The translations under genes and the position numbers were made by a program. 33,112 nucleotides of DNA from Cryobacterium sp. PH31-AA6 (GTDB lineage: Bacteria > Actinomycetota > Actinomycetes > Actinomycetales > Microbacteriaceae): contig NZ_JASISS010000031.1 in the NCBI RefSeq assembly GCF_030063195.1, forward strand, positions 1 through 33,112, read 5' to 3'. This document shows, in pieces, positions 7,745 through 16,865 of this stretch. Position 1 is the stretch's first letter, and every line of letters begins with the position of its first letter. The notes under the pieces were generated by a model. The model searched no databases, was not told the DNA's origin, and was given only the letters and a program-made list of their open reading frames with translations.

Positions 7745-10636
7745 ATGAGTCGCAGCGATCCCGTCGCGCCGGAGATTCTCGAGATCCGAGTCCATGGCGT
7801 AAAGAACACGCCACCGGCCGAGATGCTCGAGACCACGTCCGAAAACATCCAGAGGGTAACCGGCGACAATCTTGGATCGTTCTGGAGGCGTGTCGACGAA
7901 CGCCCCGCGCACGGTATCGCCACCACCGAAGCGTTCTCATGGGGCTCACAGGCGCGTACGGGAGGTGACGCCCTGGCGGTGATCGGTCGCGCGTTCGTGC
8001 ACGTCGGTTGGTTTCTCCTGCTTCCCTTCGCGCTGGCTAATCTGGCCTATTGGACGCGGCGCATTGGAATGCAGGCGAGCGCTGGTTCGAACTCCTGGAA
8101 CGGCGATTCTGGTGCCGCGACAGTGCGAATCTTCGCTTTGCTGCTCACCCTGATCACGGTGTCGGCGTTCAGTTCAGTGGCTGTCGACCTTGTCGCCATC
8201 CAATGCTTCCCTGCTGACCAGACGCAGTTGTGCGCGGCACTCCCGTCGTTCTTCGATGGGTTCCGCGTACTCGATCGCGACAGCCGAGAAGCGCTCTTTG
8301 GGCTCGTTCCGATCGCGGCGATCCTCGTGCTCTATGTCATCGGACGCCGCGGGCGAGTCCAGTTCGAGGAGCGGATCAATAAGTTCGGGAAAGACCTCGG
8401 CAACGCTGAAGCCGAAGAAGGGCGCCCGCTGCTCTCGACGCGCGGTTTCTGGTCGACATCGCGCATCCGTCAGACGACCGAGTGGCTGCATGTCGCGGCG
8501 GCGATCACTCTGGTTCTGTTCCTCCTCGCGCTGGACTCGGCCTACATCGACGAATGTCGGAGGGTCCGATCAACCCTCACCTGGAGATGCGTGGAGGCCG
8601 GCCTCCGAGACCCCCTGTCCGCATCATTCGGCATCGGAGCGATCGTGCTGATGATCGCCATCGTCATCCTGATCGGGGTTGCATCTCACACCGGCGCCGA
8701 CAAGTACACGGTGGTGAAGCGCGGCCTTGCCATGACCTGTCTCCTGGTCGCGATCGCCGGCTACATCGCGTGGACCATACTCGTTTTCCAACCGACTGTG
8801 GCTCAGCCGGGTGGGGCCGCCTCGCTGCAACCGGATGCCCAACGCGGCTTCCTCGGTTTGATCGTCACCCCTATCGGGCTCATCGTGCTTGCGCTGTTCC
8901 TCGCGCTGGGGGGAGTCGGCTGGAATTCTCGATCCCGGCCCCGGCGCGCAGCCAGCCTGATTCTCCTGAGCGTCGGTGCAGTGGCGCTACTGTTCACCCA
9001 TTTCCTGAAAGGCGATGTGCGATGGGCGTATGTCGCCGTCGCTATCCTCTGCATACTCATCCACTTGTCGGTCGCATGGTCCACGCCCGGCGATCGTCGG
9101 TTCCAGGCGTGGCGCGGTCAGGGCGCCGCAGTCGCGATGATCCTGGCCCTATTCGCGTCGATGGCCCTGTCAAGTCTGCTGGTTCTTGGCACCGCGGCAT
9201 GGCTCAGCTCTCCAGCGAGTAGGCCTGACACCGAGAACCTGATGCGAACGCCCGTCGTCATCCCACCCGACGACGCCTTGAACGTGCCGGATGCATACGA
9301 ACGATTCGCGGTGCTCCTGACGGGCATCACCGTACTCATGCTGCTGGTGGTGCTGCTGGCACTCGGCTGGAACCTCGTGCGGTTCGTTAGCTTCTCACTC
9401 CCGGCTCTCGCCTGGAAGCCACCCGAATATGAGGATGATGAGGGCACTGCCGCCGAGCGCGGCGGCACCGAGGAGCCCGATCCCAGGGCATATCCCGGGC
9501 TACTGCGGCATCCCGAGACGGCGATGCGCAGTCGTGTCAGCGTGCGCAGGAACTCCCACCTCGCGCACCGAGGGGAGCCCTTGTTCGGATGGCTCGCAGT
9601 GTTCGCCGCGATCGGATTTCTGAGCCTGTCGACCGCAGTCACGTTCGAGGGGATCAAAGAGGTTGCCGCCTCGATTTCACCAGCTCTGCCCGCCGGCCTC
9701 CGGGCAAGCTCGACTGCCGTGCTCGCCGCAGTCGCTCTCGCCGCCGTCGCGGCGGTTGTCGTGCATGCGACATCGAGCAGCGAACGACCACTCGCCGTAT
9801 TCTGGGACGTTGTCGCGTTCCTCCCCCGGGCGGGGCATCCGTTCAGCCCTGCCTGCTACGGCGAGCGCGTGGTACCTGAACTCGCAGCGCGGACGAAAAG
9901 GTGGCTCAACGACGAGCACGCCGATCGATCACGCGCGGTGATTTTCGGCGCGCACTCCATGGGATCCACGATTACCGTCGCGACGCTTCTCGCGTTGCGG
10001 GGTGAACCCATCGTCGCGGGGCCGCTGGCGGGGACGGATATTGTTGAACGCACTGCCCTCCTCTCCTACGGCAGTCAATTGCGCGGATACTTCAGCCGGT
10101 TCTTCCCCTCAGTATTCGGCCCCGGCGTGCTGGGCGTGCCCGGGGTGCTGGCGCCGTCCCTCTGGCGCCGTGATCCCTGGCGCGATCAGATCCGCGTCGA
10201 ATTCGCGGATGACTACACGCTGCCCAGACCCGCGCAGGCAAGCCCTGATCGGCAGAAAGGCAGTGTTCCAGCCGCGCAGGTACCGGCCAGGCTGAAGCGA
10301 CACGCAAAACGGGCGCTGCCGCGGCGGGACGAAGTCACGCTCACGGCCCTCCTCGGAGCGGAAGGCCAGGAGGTGCCCAGGTGGCGTAACCTCTGGCGTC
10401 GCACCGATTATCTAGGCTTTCCCGTTTACGGCTATCGCGACGACGGCAACCCGGTCGACCGCGGCACAACGGAGTCCGCGCCGAGCAGCTACCTCTGGCG
10501 TATCGCGAGGCACAGCGACTACCTGGGGACAACGCAGTACCTCCTCGCCCGTGACGAACTCGTAGCTGCGTTCTGCGACGCGGATGCGGGGCCTGGGAAG
10601 GGCGCGATGGTTCCGCCACCGACACTCGACGTTTGA
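7745..10636 (+). CDS. Large integral membrane protein with split alpha/beta-hydrolase motifs
   Basis: This 963-aa protein opens with ILEIRVHGVKNTPPAEML (HG at residues 17-18), the strand-plus-HG oxyanion-hole start of an alpha/beta hydrolase. TEAFSWGSQARTG follows. About ten or more TM helices come next (from about 77 to 550, then two more around 615-690). The C-terminal cytosolic part resumes the hydrolase fold: WDVVAFLPRAGHPFSP, then GAHSMGS with the candidate nucleophile Ser738, a Gly-rich loop, and RHSDYLGTTQY with the candidate His923. An Asp within VYGYRDDGNPVD may complete the triad. Related uncharacterised proteins with VHGVGGTPP...SWG and AHSQGS blocks occur in Streptomyces and relatives. 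GGGAGGG sits 8 nt before the start. The substrate is unknown; a membrane lipid or ester is a reasonable guess. Divergent from the EACC1-like gene. Confidence 0.75.
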   Translation: MSRSDPVAPEILEIRVHGVKNTPPAEMLETTSENIQRVTGDNLGSFWRRVDERPAHGIATTEAFSWGSQARTGGDALAVIGRAFVHVGWFLLLPFALANLAYWTRRIGMQASAGSNSWNGDSGAATVRIFALLLTLITVSAFSSVAVDLVAIQCFPADQTQLCAALPSFFDGFRVLDRDSREALFGLVPIAAILVLYVIGRRGRVQFEERINKFGKDLGNAEAEEGRPLLSTRGFWSTSRIRQTTEWLHVAAAITLVLFLLALDSAYIDECRRVRSTLTWRCVEAGLRDPLSASFGIGAIVLMIAIVILIGVASHTGADKYTVVKRGLAMTCLLVAIAGYIAWTILVFQPTVAQPGGAASLQPDAQRGFLGLIVTPIGLIVLALFLALGGVGWNSRSRPRRAASLILLSVGAVALLFTHFLKGDVRWAYVAVAILCILIHLSVAWSTPGDRRFQAWRGQGAAVAMILALFASMALSSLLVLGTAAWLSSPASRPDTENLMRTPVVIPPDDALNVPDAYERFAVLLTGITVLMLLVVLLALGWNLVRFVSFSLPALAWKPPEYEDDEGTAAERGGTEEPDPRAYPGLLRHPETAMRSRVSVRRNSHLAHRGEPLFGWLAVFAAIGFLSLSTAVTFEGIKEVAASISPALPAGLRASSTAVLAAVALAAVAAVVVHATSSSERPLAVFWDVVAFLPRAGHPFSPACYGERVVPELAARTKRWLNDEHADRSRAVIFGAHSMGSTITVATLLALRGEPIVAGPLAGTDIVERTALLSYGSQLRGYFSRFFPSVFGPGVLGVPGVLAPSLWRRDPWRDQIRVEFADDYTLPRPAQASPDRQKGSVPAAQVPARLKRHAKRALPRRDEVTLTALLGAEGQEVPRWRNLWRRTDYLGFPVYGYRDDGNPVDRGTTESAPSSYLWRIARHSDYLGTTQYLLARDELVAAFCDADAGPGKGAMVPPPTLDV

Positions 10637-10796
10637 ACTCGACGACACCTGGACCGAGCAGAGCGCGCGGAGAACCGGCCGACGTGGCGAGCCGGCGTCT
10701 CGATCGAGTGGTCCTCATTAATGCCCCTTGCCACCAGCACGAGGGTAGAGCATGCTCACGAGATCGAAACCCTTTCGAGACGTGAGGAGATTTTCC

Positions 10797-11648
10797 ATGA
10801 GAAAACCGACAGTCGCCGCCGCTATCCTGCTGGCGTCGCTGATTGGACTGGCCATCGGCACACCCGCCGTGGCCAGCACCGGCGGAACGGCAGACGGAGA
10901 CGGGCACCCCAATGTCGGCCTCATCCTTTTTTACGACCCCGACGGCCGATTCCGCTGCTCAGCGACACTGGTGTCGCCGACCGTGGTGGTCACCGCCGCG
11001 CACTGCACCCAGGGAACGCTGGGTAAGACGCTCGTGACCTTCGACTCGGTCATCGCGTTGAAGCCACCGTCGCCCTTCCCGGTCGCTGCCGACCCGTCCG
11101 CGGGATTCACGCAGGCCGAGGTGGAGGCTGCCGGCTATCTGTCGGGCACCGCATACGCCCATCCCCAGTACTCGAACTTTACCGATGTCAACAACTGGAA
11201 TGACGTCGGAGTCATCGTTCTTGATCGGCCCTTGTCGGCCTTCGGCGCAGGATATCCGGCGATCGCACCGCTCGACACCCTGAGCGCAATCAAGACGAGC
11301 GACCTGTCGAAAACGCTGTTCACCGCGGTCGGCTACGGTACCGAGGTGCGCAAGCCCGATTCGGGACCGCAGAAGCCTCAGCCGATGAGCTACCCGTTGC
11401 TGCGGCGCTACGTCGACATGCCCGGTCAGAAGCTGACCCCGCAGATACTGCAGACGAACGGGAACCCGAACGACAACCGGGGAACCGGCGGCACCTGTTT
11501 CGGTGATTCCGGTGGGCCGGTCTTCCTCGGCGGCGAACTCGTCGCAGTGACAAGCTACGGCTATACCAGCAACTGCCGCTACCTCGGTGGCTACCAGCGG
11601 CTCGACATCCCGTCGGTCGCCACCTGGTTGGCGACCTTCGGGCTCTGA
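10797..11648 (+). CDS. Secreted trypsin-like serine protease
   Basis: This is an S1-family (chymotrypsin fold) protease of 283 aa. The start at 10797 is preferred over 10752 because GAGGAGA (10784-10790) precedes it at good spacing and because residues 1-26 then form a clean Sec signal peptide (MRKPTVAAAILLASLIGLAIG, A-V-A cleavage site). The catalytic triad is complete: H69 in TAAHC, D136 in NDVGVIVLD and S238 in CFGDSGGPVF. Cysteine pairs around His69 and Ser238 fit extracytoplasmic folding. No extra binding domain follows the protease domain. It is probably an extracellular degradative or nutritional protease; it converges on the phospholipase D-like gene. Confidence 0.9.
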   Translation: MRKPTVAAAILLASLIGLAIGTPAVASTGGTADGDGHPNVGLILFYDPDGRFRCSATLVSPTVVVTAAHCTQGTLGKTLVTFDSVIALKPPSPFPVAADPSAGFTQAEVEAAGYLSGTAYAHPQYSNFTDVNNWNDVGVIVLDRPLSAFGAGYPAIAPLDTLSAIKTSDLSKTLFTAVGYGTEVRKPDSGPQKPQPMSYPLLRRYVDMPGQKLTPQILQTNGNPNDNRGTGGTCFGDSGGPVFLGGELVAVTSYGYTSNCRYLGGYQRLDIPSVATWLATFGL

Positions 11649-11655
11649 TCCGGCC

Positions 11656-11683
11656 AGTGGCGGGCCGTTCGCGGTCCGCCACT
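11656..11683. terminator. Bidirectional hairpin between convergent genes
   Basis: AGTGGCGG (11656-11663) pairs with CCGCCACT (11676-11683) across a 12-nt GC-rich loop that can pair further with wobble. It lies in the 61-bp gap between two convergent stop codons. There is no clear U-tract. Confidence 0.6.
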
Positions 11684-11709
11684 TCGCTGTGCCGATCTTG
11701 CCTTGCGAC

Positions 11710-13350
11710 CTAAAACTGGGCGGTGCCTCGCAGCCGGCGGGGGCGGCCGTCCGGGTCCATGACGAGACGGCTGATCGGGACCGCCCAGAGCAGTTGGAAG
11801 GGAGTGACGGGTTCGGGAGTGTGGTGGCGCACGCGTCCGGTGGGGCGGGGCGCGCGGCGATCAGATGCGTGCCACTGGTCGAGAGCATCGGCGGTGGTGT
11901 TCCAAAGTTCAAGTCCGGCCGCCGGATCGTCGAGTCGGGGATCGTCCCGGTTGAGGTCCAGATGTTCGGCCCAGAGTTGGGCGCGGAGGTCGTGGGCCAG
12001 CCCGCGGGGAGCGTCGTGGCCGGTCTGTGTGCCGGATGGTGCCCGGTCGTCTGCACTGGTGTCGAGGACGGCGCAGGTGAGCTCGCTGTCGTTCGTCCAG
12101 GATCGGCGGTTGAAGTTGTCCGAGCCGCAGGTGATCCAGGTGTCGTCGACAATGCAGATCTTGGCGTGGACGTAGATCGGGGTTCCCGTGCTGTTCTCCA
12201 GGTCGAACACGCCGAAGCGGCCGGGCGCGACCCGGCTCAGCATTCTGATGGCCCGCAGCTGGCCGATCCGGCCGGGTGGCCCAGATAGGGGGCCGTCGGA
12301 GCTGGGGTACCGGGGCACGACGGCGATCACCTGCAATTCGGGGTTCCGCGCAAGGGCCCCGGCGAGCGCGGCGGCGACCTCTGTCGACCACAGATATTGG
12401 TCTTCGATATAGATCAGCGAGCGGGCGCGGGCGAAGGCCTTTGCGTAGCCGCGGGCGACACTGCGCTCCCCGGCTGGCGCAAACGGGAACGGCGGATGTT
12501 TCACTCCGTAGGTGAGAAGCAACTGCACGGCGTGAGGTCCCAGCGGTGGTGGTGGTGGTGCAGACTCGGGGAGGGGCCTGGGGTGTCGAGGCATGTGGGC
12601 AAGGCGTTGCACCAGCATCCGGTAGGGAGTGCGTAGGTCTAGCGGATGAGGGTCGTTCCACCGTTCAGCGAAAACCGTCAGCAGGTCTGCCACCACCGGG
12701 CCACGAAGTTCGAGCGTGGCATCATGCCACGGGGGCCGTTTGCCGTACCGGGAATCCATGGCCAGCGCTTGCGGATCTCCCGCATGGTCGGCGTCGTCCC
12801 GTCGGCTGTGGCAGAGGTCGATCCCGCCGACAAAGGCGATGTCCCGCGACGGGTCGTCACTATGGCGGATGACGAAGAGTTTCTGGTGATGGGAGCCGAA
12901 CAGGCGAACTCGCTGATCCAGCAGCACCTCTCCGCCGGCGTCGTTGATCTGTCGACCGAGGATCTCATTGGATCGGCCGCTGATCGGGGATGACACGCGC
13001 TCGCCGTGGGCTCTCCAGATGAGGCCCCGCACTTGCACTCCGGCACGGGCCAGACCCGCGAGCAGTTCGCCGATCGACGGTCCGGCCGGCAGCATCCGTT
13101 CGTCGGCGTCGCCACGCCAATCGGTGAACCACACACGGTCGCCCGCGCGCAGAGCCATCAACTCCTCGTGCAGCCGGGCGAAGTATGTCGCTCCATGGAT
13201 CAGTGGCCGCACGAGGTTTCCCTCCGACCAGGACGCCGACCCGGCAGGGCCCGCGTGCACGTCTGTGGCCGGGTTCCCTCGCTCGGCGCGACTCAGGAAC
13301 CACGCAGCAGGATCTTTGTCCACACGACGCACTTTACGGCACCCCAACAC
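11710..13350 (-). CDS. Phospholipase D-like (HKD) protein
   Basis: This 546-aa PLD-superfamily protein has two HKD half-sites. The first is SHHQKLFV (H155, K157), with the acidic residue displaced by a short insert before FVGGIDLC. The second is YVHAKICIVDD with GSDNFNRRSW (H395, K397, D402). No signal peptide is visible, so it is probably cytoplasmic or released in another way. The family hydrolyses or transfers phosphodiester bonds of phospholipids such as phosphatidylcholine or cardiolipin; the substrate here is not determined. The first in-frame start is GTG at 13350 with a weak ribosome site; GTG codons at residues 7 and 10 are alternatives. A proline-rich linker (about 258-272) separates the two catalytic halves. 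Confidence 0.88.
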   Translation of the reverse strand: MLGCRKVRRVDKDPAAWFLSRAERGNPATDVHAGPAGSASWSEGNLVRPLIHGATYFARLHEELMALRAGDRVWFTDWRGDADERMLPAGPSIGELLAGLARAGVQVRGLIWRAHGERVSSPISGRSNEILGRQINDAGGEVLLDQRVRLFGSHHQKLFVIRHSDDPSRDIAFVGGIDLCHSRRDDADHAGDPQALAMDSRYGKRPPWHDATLELRGPVVADLLTVFAERWNDPHPLDLRTPYRMLVQRLAHMPRHPRPLPESAPPPPPLGPHAVQLLLTYGVKHPPFPFAPAGERSVARGYAKAFARARSLIYIEDQYLWSTEVAAALAGALARNPELQVIAVVPRYPSSDGPLSGPPGRIGQLRAIRMLSRVAPGRFGVFDLENSTGTPIYVHAKICIVDDTWITCGSDNFNRRSWTNDSELTCAVLDTSADDRAPSGTQTGHDAPRGLAHDLRAQLWAEHLDLNRDDPRLDDPAAGLELWNTTADALDQWHASDRRAPRPTGRVRHHTPEPVTPFQLLWAVPISRLVMDPDGRPRRLRGTAQF

Positions 13351-13601
13351 CCCTGCACCGGGCTACCAACGAATTAGTTGACTCGTCTTTTCCGGGGTTC
13401 ACGAACCGTCTCAGATTTCATGTCCCTGTCCTGTCGGCGGCGTCGTCTCGCAGGGGTGACCCTGGCCGAAATCGTGCGGCTGCATGAGGCCCGCTGCCGC
13501 GGTCATGACGCCCACGGATAATGGAGTGCAGCTCAATGTTTCGAGCCGTTCAGATCGTTACCGTGCGGGTCTCCCGCCTTGAAGAAGAACAGGACCGGCA
13601 G

Positions 13602-14630
13602 ATGCGATATCGCACACTCGGCAACAGCGGCGCAGTCGTGTCGACCTACGCACTGGGCACCATGACTTTTGGGGCGGAAGCCGATGAGGAGATGGCCAAC
13701 GCGCTCCTGGACAGATATGTGGGCGCCGGCGGCACCCTCGTCGACACTGCGGATGTCTACAGTTCCGGAACCTCGGAAGAGATGATCGGGTCGTGGTTGG
13801 CCTCTCACCCGACCGAAAGGAAACAGATCGTTCTCGCCACCAAGGGCCGGTTCGCCATGGGCGACGGCCCAAACGATCGGGGTACCAGTCGTCGGCACTT
13901 GCACCGGGCCCTCGACGATTCCCTGCGTCGGCTGGGAACGGAGCACATCGACCTGTATCAACTGCACGCCTGGGACCCGTTGACGCCGTTGGAGGAGACG
14001 CTGCGCTTTCTCGACGACGCCATCCGAAGCGGAAAGATCAGCTACTACGGCTTCTCCAACTTTCTCGGTTGGCAGCTGACCAAAGCCGTGCACGTGGCGA
14101 AGGCTTTGGGCTTCACGGCGCCGGTCACACTCCAGCCGCAGTACAACCTGCTCGTTCGCGAGATCGAATCTGAGATCGTGCCGGCGGCGCTCGATGCGGG
14201 TCTGGGACTTCTGCCCTGGTCGCCGCTCGGCGGCGGGTGGCTATCGGGCAAGTACCAGCGCGACACCGATCCCACCGGTGCGACGCGGCTGGGCGAAGAC
14301 CCCGCACGTGGGATGGAGGCCTGGGGCCCGCGTAATAAGAAGGAACGCACCTGGCGGATCATCGATGCCGTCGCCGAGGTCGCGACCGAGATCGGTGCCA
14401 CGAGCGCACAGGTGTCTTTGGCCTGGCTCGAGGCGCAACCGGGGGTGACCTCGGTGATCCTCGGTGCGCGAAGTGTCGAACAGCTCACCGAGAACCTGTC
14501 CGCGGCCCACGTGCAGCTGAGTGCTGATCAGCTGGACCGGCTGGGAGCCCTGAGCTCTCCGGTCGTCTCCGACTATCCGTATGGGGAGGCCGCGGTCGCG
14601 CAACGCTCCCGCGGTCGCCTTCTGGACTGA
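13602..14630 (+). CDS. Aldo/keto reductase
   Basis: This 342-aa (beta/alpha)8 NADPH-dependent oxidoreductase begins with MRYRTLGNSGAVVS, the usual N-terminus of the YghZ/Kvbeta-like AKR branch. The tetrad is visible: D48 and Y53 (VDTADVYSSG), K81 (LATKG) and H122 (YQLHAWD). YYGFSN and the C-terminal nucleotide-binding block (VILGARSVEQLTENL) are present. An upstream in-frame ATG at 13521 would add 27 residues unlike the family, so 13602 is preferred; AGGA lies just upstream. The gene is monocistronic, between the PLD-like gene and the acidic protein. The aldehyde or ketone substrate is unknown. Confidence 0.9.
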   Translation: MRYRTLGNSGAVVSTYALGTMTFGAEADEEMANALLDRYVGAGGTLVDTADVYSSGTSEEMIGSWLASHPTERKQIVLATKGRFAMGDGPNDRGTSRRHLHRALDDSLRRLGTEHIDLYQLHAWDPLTPLEETLRFLDDAIRSGKISYYGFSNFLGWQLTKAVHVAKALGFTAPVTLQPQYNLLVREIESEIVPAALDAGLGLLPWSPLGGGWLSGKYQRDTDPTGATRLGEDPARGMEAWGPRNKKERTWRIIDAVAEVATEIGATSAQVSLAWLEAQPGVTSVILGARSVEQLTENLSAAHVQLSADQLDRLGALSSPVVSDYPYGEAAVAQRSRGRLLD

Positions 14631-14786
14631 ATCGAAGCGATAGTGGCGGGGCGCCAGCTGCGTTGGCGATGAGCGTCAGAATGAGCGCAGTGATGTGGAG
14701 GTGCGGTGACGGGCGTGCCGGATGGTAGCTTCGAGTACTCCGGTATCGGAGCGATACAGCACACAACATCGTTGAGAGGCTCACGC

Positions 14787-15503
14787 ATGAACGAGCAACC
14801 GAGCTTCCGAGTCCGACGCCTCAACAAAAAGCATCGGGCGGCGTTCGTCGCACTACTCACCGAGTACCCGCAGGCCGAAGTCGATGACGCTCCTGAGGTC
14901 TATTTCGACGACACCATCGAACTCCAAGTCGAGTCTGAGGCCTTCGCCCTGGTCGCCGAAACCGAGGACGGTCGAATTCTCGGCGCTCTCGTCACCGAAC
15001 CGGACAGCTACGTTGACGAGAATCAGCTCAACGAAGACTCCACCGACGATGACATTGACGATGCGATAGTCAGCGACCACGGAACCGCAGTCATCGAGCT
15101 GCTGATCGCCGGCGGATCCGCGGAGGTGTGCCAGGCGCTTCTCAACACCCTCACGCCCGCCCTCACCAACCGAGGTTTCGCTCAGGTGCATGCCAGCGTC
15201 CCAGCAGACCTCGCCGACGTGTTCCGCGGTCAGGGTTGGGTTGTCCTGCCAGAAGATTCGGGCATCGCGTGGATGAGCATGAACGACCCGGAAGACCAGG
15301 TGCGCGACTACGAAGCGATCCCGAGCAGTTCCCTCTCCGCGTTCCTCATGATCGACCTCAACGCCTACCTGTCCTGGACGTACGATGCCCCCACTGACCC
15401 CGAAGACGACGACACGCGCCAGAAGAATATCGATCGGGGCATGAACGAACTCGCCGCCCGGTTTGAGGCAGAATCATCCTCAGAGGGTCTCTCGGGCAAC
15501 TGA
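14787..15503 (+). CDS. Hypothetical acidic protein, possible GNAT-like fold
   Basis: This is a 238-aa unrecognised protein. The start at 14787 has GAGAGG at good spacing; an upstream ATG (14706) would add a poorly coding extension. The core has a GNAT-like flavour. FALVAETEDGRILGALV looks like a beta4-type strand pair. A very acidic loop follows (DENQLNEDSTDDDIDDA). Then HGTAVIELLIAGGSAEVCQALLNTLTPALTNRGFAQVHASVPADLADVFRGQGWV has the order of an acetyltransferase helix and strand before a C-terminal 'GW' segment. The pyrophosphate-binding R/QxxGxG/A loop is not clear, so activity is doubtful. No operon partner. Confidence 0.6.
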   Translation: MNEQPSFRVRRLNKKHRAAFVALLTEYPQAEVDDAPEVYFDDTIELQVESEAFALVAETEDGRILGALVTEPDSYVDENQLNEDSTDDDIDDAIVSDHGTAVIELLIAGGSAEVCQALLNTLTPALTNRGFAQVHASVPADLADVFRGQGWVVLPEDSGIAWMSMNDPEDQVRDYEAIPSSSLSAFLMIDLNAYLSWTYDAPTDPEDDDTRQKNIDRGMNELAARFEAESSSEGLSGN

Positions 15504-15595
15504 TCTCTACCGGCTCGACCGCCTCGCCGGCCAGGAGAAGCGTCGCCCACGTAACGGTGTCTCCGTGGGCGAGTCAGCAGCTGTAGACGCTTTTG

Positions 15596-16081
15596 CTATT
15601 GGTCGCTTGCTGCCTGGTCGGGGTGGGACGTGGCGGGTTGCTTGGTCCAGGCCGGTGGAGTGTCCGTGCCGGCGCTCTCGTCCTCGGCGGCGTCGGCGGC
15701 CGTTTTGTGGATATTCCCGGCGGCGTGATGGACCGGCGCGTAGATCACATAGAGGTTCATGGGACCGTCACCGGTGTTGGTGACGTTGTGCCAGGTGCCC
15801 GCGGGGACAAGGATGCACCAGCCGTCAGACACGTCCTGCTCGAAAACGAGCTTGTCCTTGTCGGGCCCCATTTGAGCCTTCCCGGTGCCGGCGTCGAGGC
15901 GCAGGAACTGGTCGGTGTCGGGGTGCATTTCCAGACCGATGGATTCTCCGGCCGGGATGCACATCAGGGTGACCTGCAAATACCGGCCGGTCCAGGCGAC
16001 GGTTCGATAGTTGGTGTTCTCGGTGGTGGCGGTCTCCAGATCGAAGGAGTCCGGGTCGGGGCCGATGTCACTGCGAGTCAT
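15596..16081 (-). CDS. Cupin-domain protein (small, metal-binding type)
   Basis: This 161-aa single-domain cupin has a jelly roll spanning about 28-118. EMHPDTDQFLRLDAG carries H53 and Q58 of the first metal motif, and VPAGTWHNVTN carries H98 of the second. The family includes mannose-6-phosphate isomerase-like proteins and dioxygenase-like or sugar-sensing cupins. The last 40 residues are a low-complexity acidic/Pro-rich tail. AAAGGA precedes the ATG by about 9 nt. A second, unrelated cupin gene lies 284 bp upstream on the same strand. The bound ligand cannot be told from the sequence. Confidence 0.8.
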   Translation of the reverse strand: MTRSDIGPDPDSFDLETATTENTNYRTVAWTGRYLQVTLMCIPAGESIGLEMHPDTDQFLRLDAGTGKAQMGPDKDKLVFEQDVSDGWCILVPAGTWHNVTNTGDGPMNLYVIYAPVHHAAGNIHKTAADAAEDESAGTDTPPAWTKQPATSHPDQAASDQ

Positions 16082-16365
16082 GGTGGATGATCCTTTTTCT
16101 CGGGTCTTTCATCGTTGCTTTGGTCAGGTGTAGCTGAACCCAGGTGCTCCGCGACGTGCCGGTTCCGCCCCGGCCGCACCCCGGGTTCTTCCGCGGGAGA
16201 CCGCCCCGAAGGACGCCGCGGCGCGGATGAAATCCTCCAGGCGTGGGCTCGACTCCAGTCTCCTTGAATCGGCCGTGATTGGCTACCGTGCAGAACCTCA
16301 CCTGGTGTCTCCGACGGATTCCGGCGCGAGTTCTGGGATGGGTGTCTCTGGGATCGCCATGACGC

Positions 16366-16710
16366 CTAGGGCTGCCAGACGATGTCGACCGAGATCTCGA
16401 CAGCCGTTGTCGTGCCTGTGTTCTCGAGCCAGTGGGAGGTGTGCCTGTCTTCCGGCCAGCCCGGTCCCGGCCCGTACTCCTCAGTCACGCCATGTCGATG
16501 GTCGGTGATCGTTCCCTGCAGGATGTAGACCGTGCCCGGCCTGCCCACGTGGTCGTGGATCGGGCCGAAGACACCTCCTGGTTCGATGGTCACCTTGCGC
16601 ATCCGGAGCTGGCGCCCCGCCATCCCCGAAATCTCGGGGCCGAGGTCGACTGCGGCCAGCAGTTCGATTGAAACGCCTTTCGAGTCCGGGCCCGGATTGT
16701 CGTCGCTCAT
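16366..16710 (-). CDS. Small cupin protein
   Basis: This 114-aa single cupin fold has EPGGVFGPIHDHVGRPGTVYILQG, with H52 and H54 of the first metal motif. WPEDRHTSHWLENTG holds H90 and H93 of the second. The length equals the minimal conserved barrel. GAGAGGG lies just upstream of the ATG. The gene starts shortly beyond the hairpin that ends the kinase operon (16821-16846), so it is probably a separate transcription unit. It may share a transcript with the 161-aa cupin downstream, but the 284-bp gap argues against tight coupling. Confidence 0.75.
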   Translation of the reverse strand: MSDDNPGPDSKGVSIELLAAVDLGPEISGMAGRQLRMRKVTIEPGGVFGPIHDHVGRPGTVYILQGTITDHRHGVTEEYGPGPGWPEDRHTSHWLENTGTTTAVEISVDIVWQP

Positions 16711-16820
16711 GGCAGATCCCTCTCTCGATAGACCCGGCGTGCAGGCGCGGGGACATCATTCTCCACCGTGATCGCCAAAACGTCCACGGGCCCCACTTTC
16801 AGGCGCTCAGCTACATCGAC

Positions 16821-16846
16821 GGGGGCCGGGCATGTTCCCGGCCCCC
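16821..16846 (-). terminator. Strong hairpin terminator after the SDR/ACAD/kinase operon
   Basis: A perfect 10-bp stem, GGGGGCCGGG / CCCGGCCCCC, has a 6-nt loop (CATGTT). It lies 20 bp beyond the kinase stop codon. There is no U-tract on the minus strand, but the stem is very stable. Confidence 0.7.
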
Positions 16847-16865
16847 CATCCGACTTCGGCGCACC

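Noticed and set aside
7039..13350. Trypsin, PLD-like and hydrolase genes as one defence island
   Set aside because: The trypsin has a Sec signal peptide and looks secreted, the PLD gene is convergent with its own terminator, and no nuclease, NTPase or recognised sensor joins them. Only the EACC1-like/hydrolase pair is kept as a candidate.
16068..16301. A 77-aa minus-strand frame between the two cupin genes
   Set aside because: Basic Gly/Arg-rich composition, no ribosome site, and it overlaps the start of the 161-aa cupin; probably non-coding.
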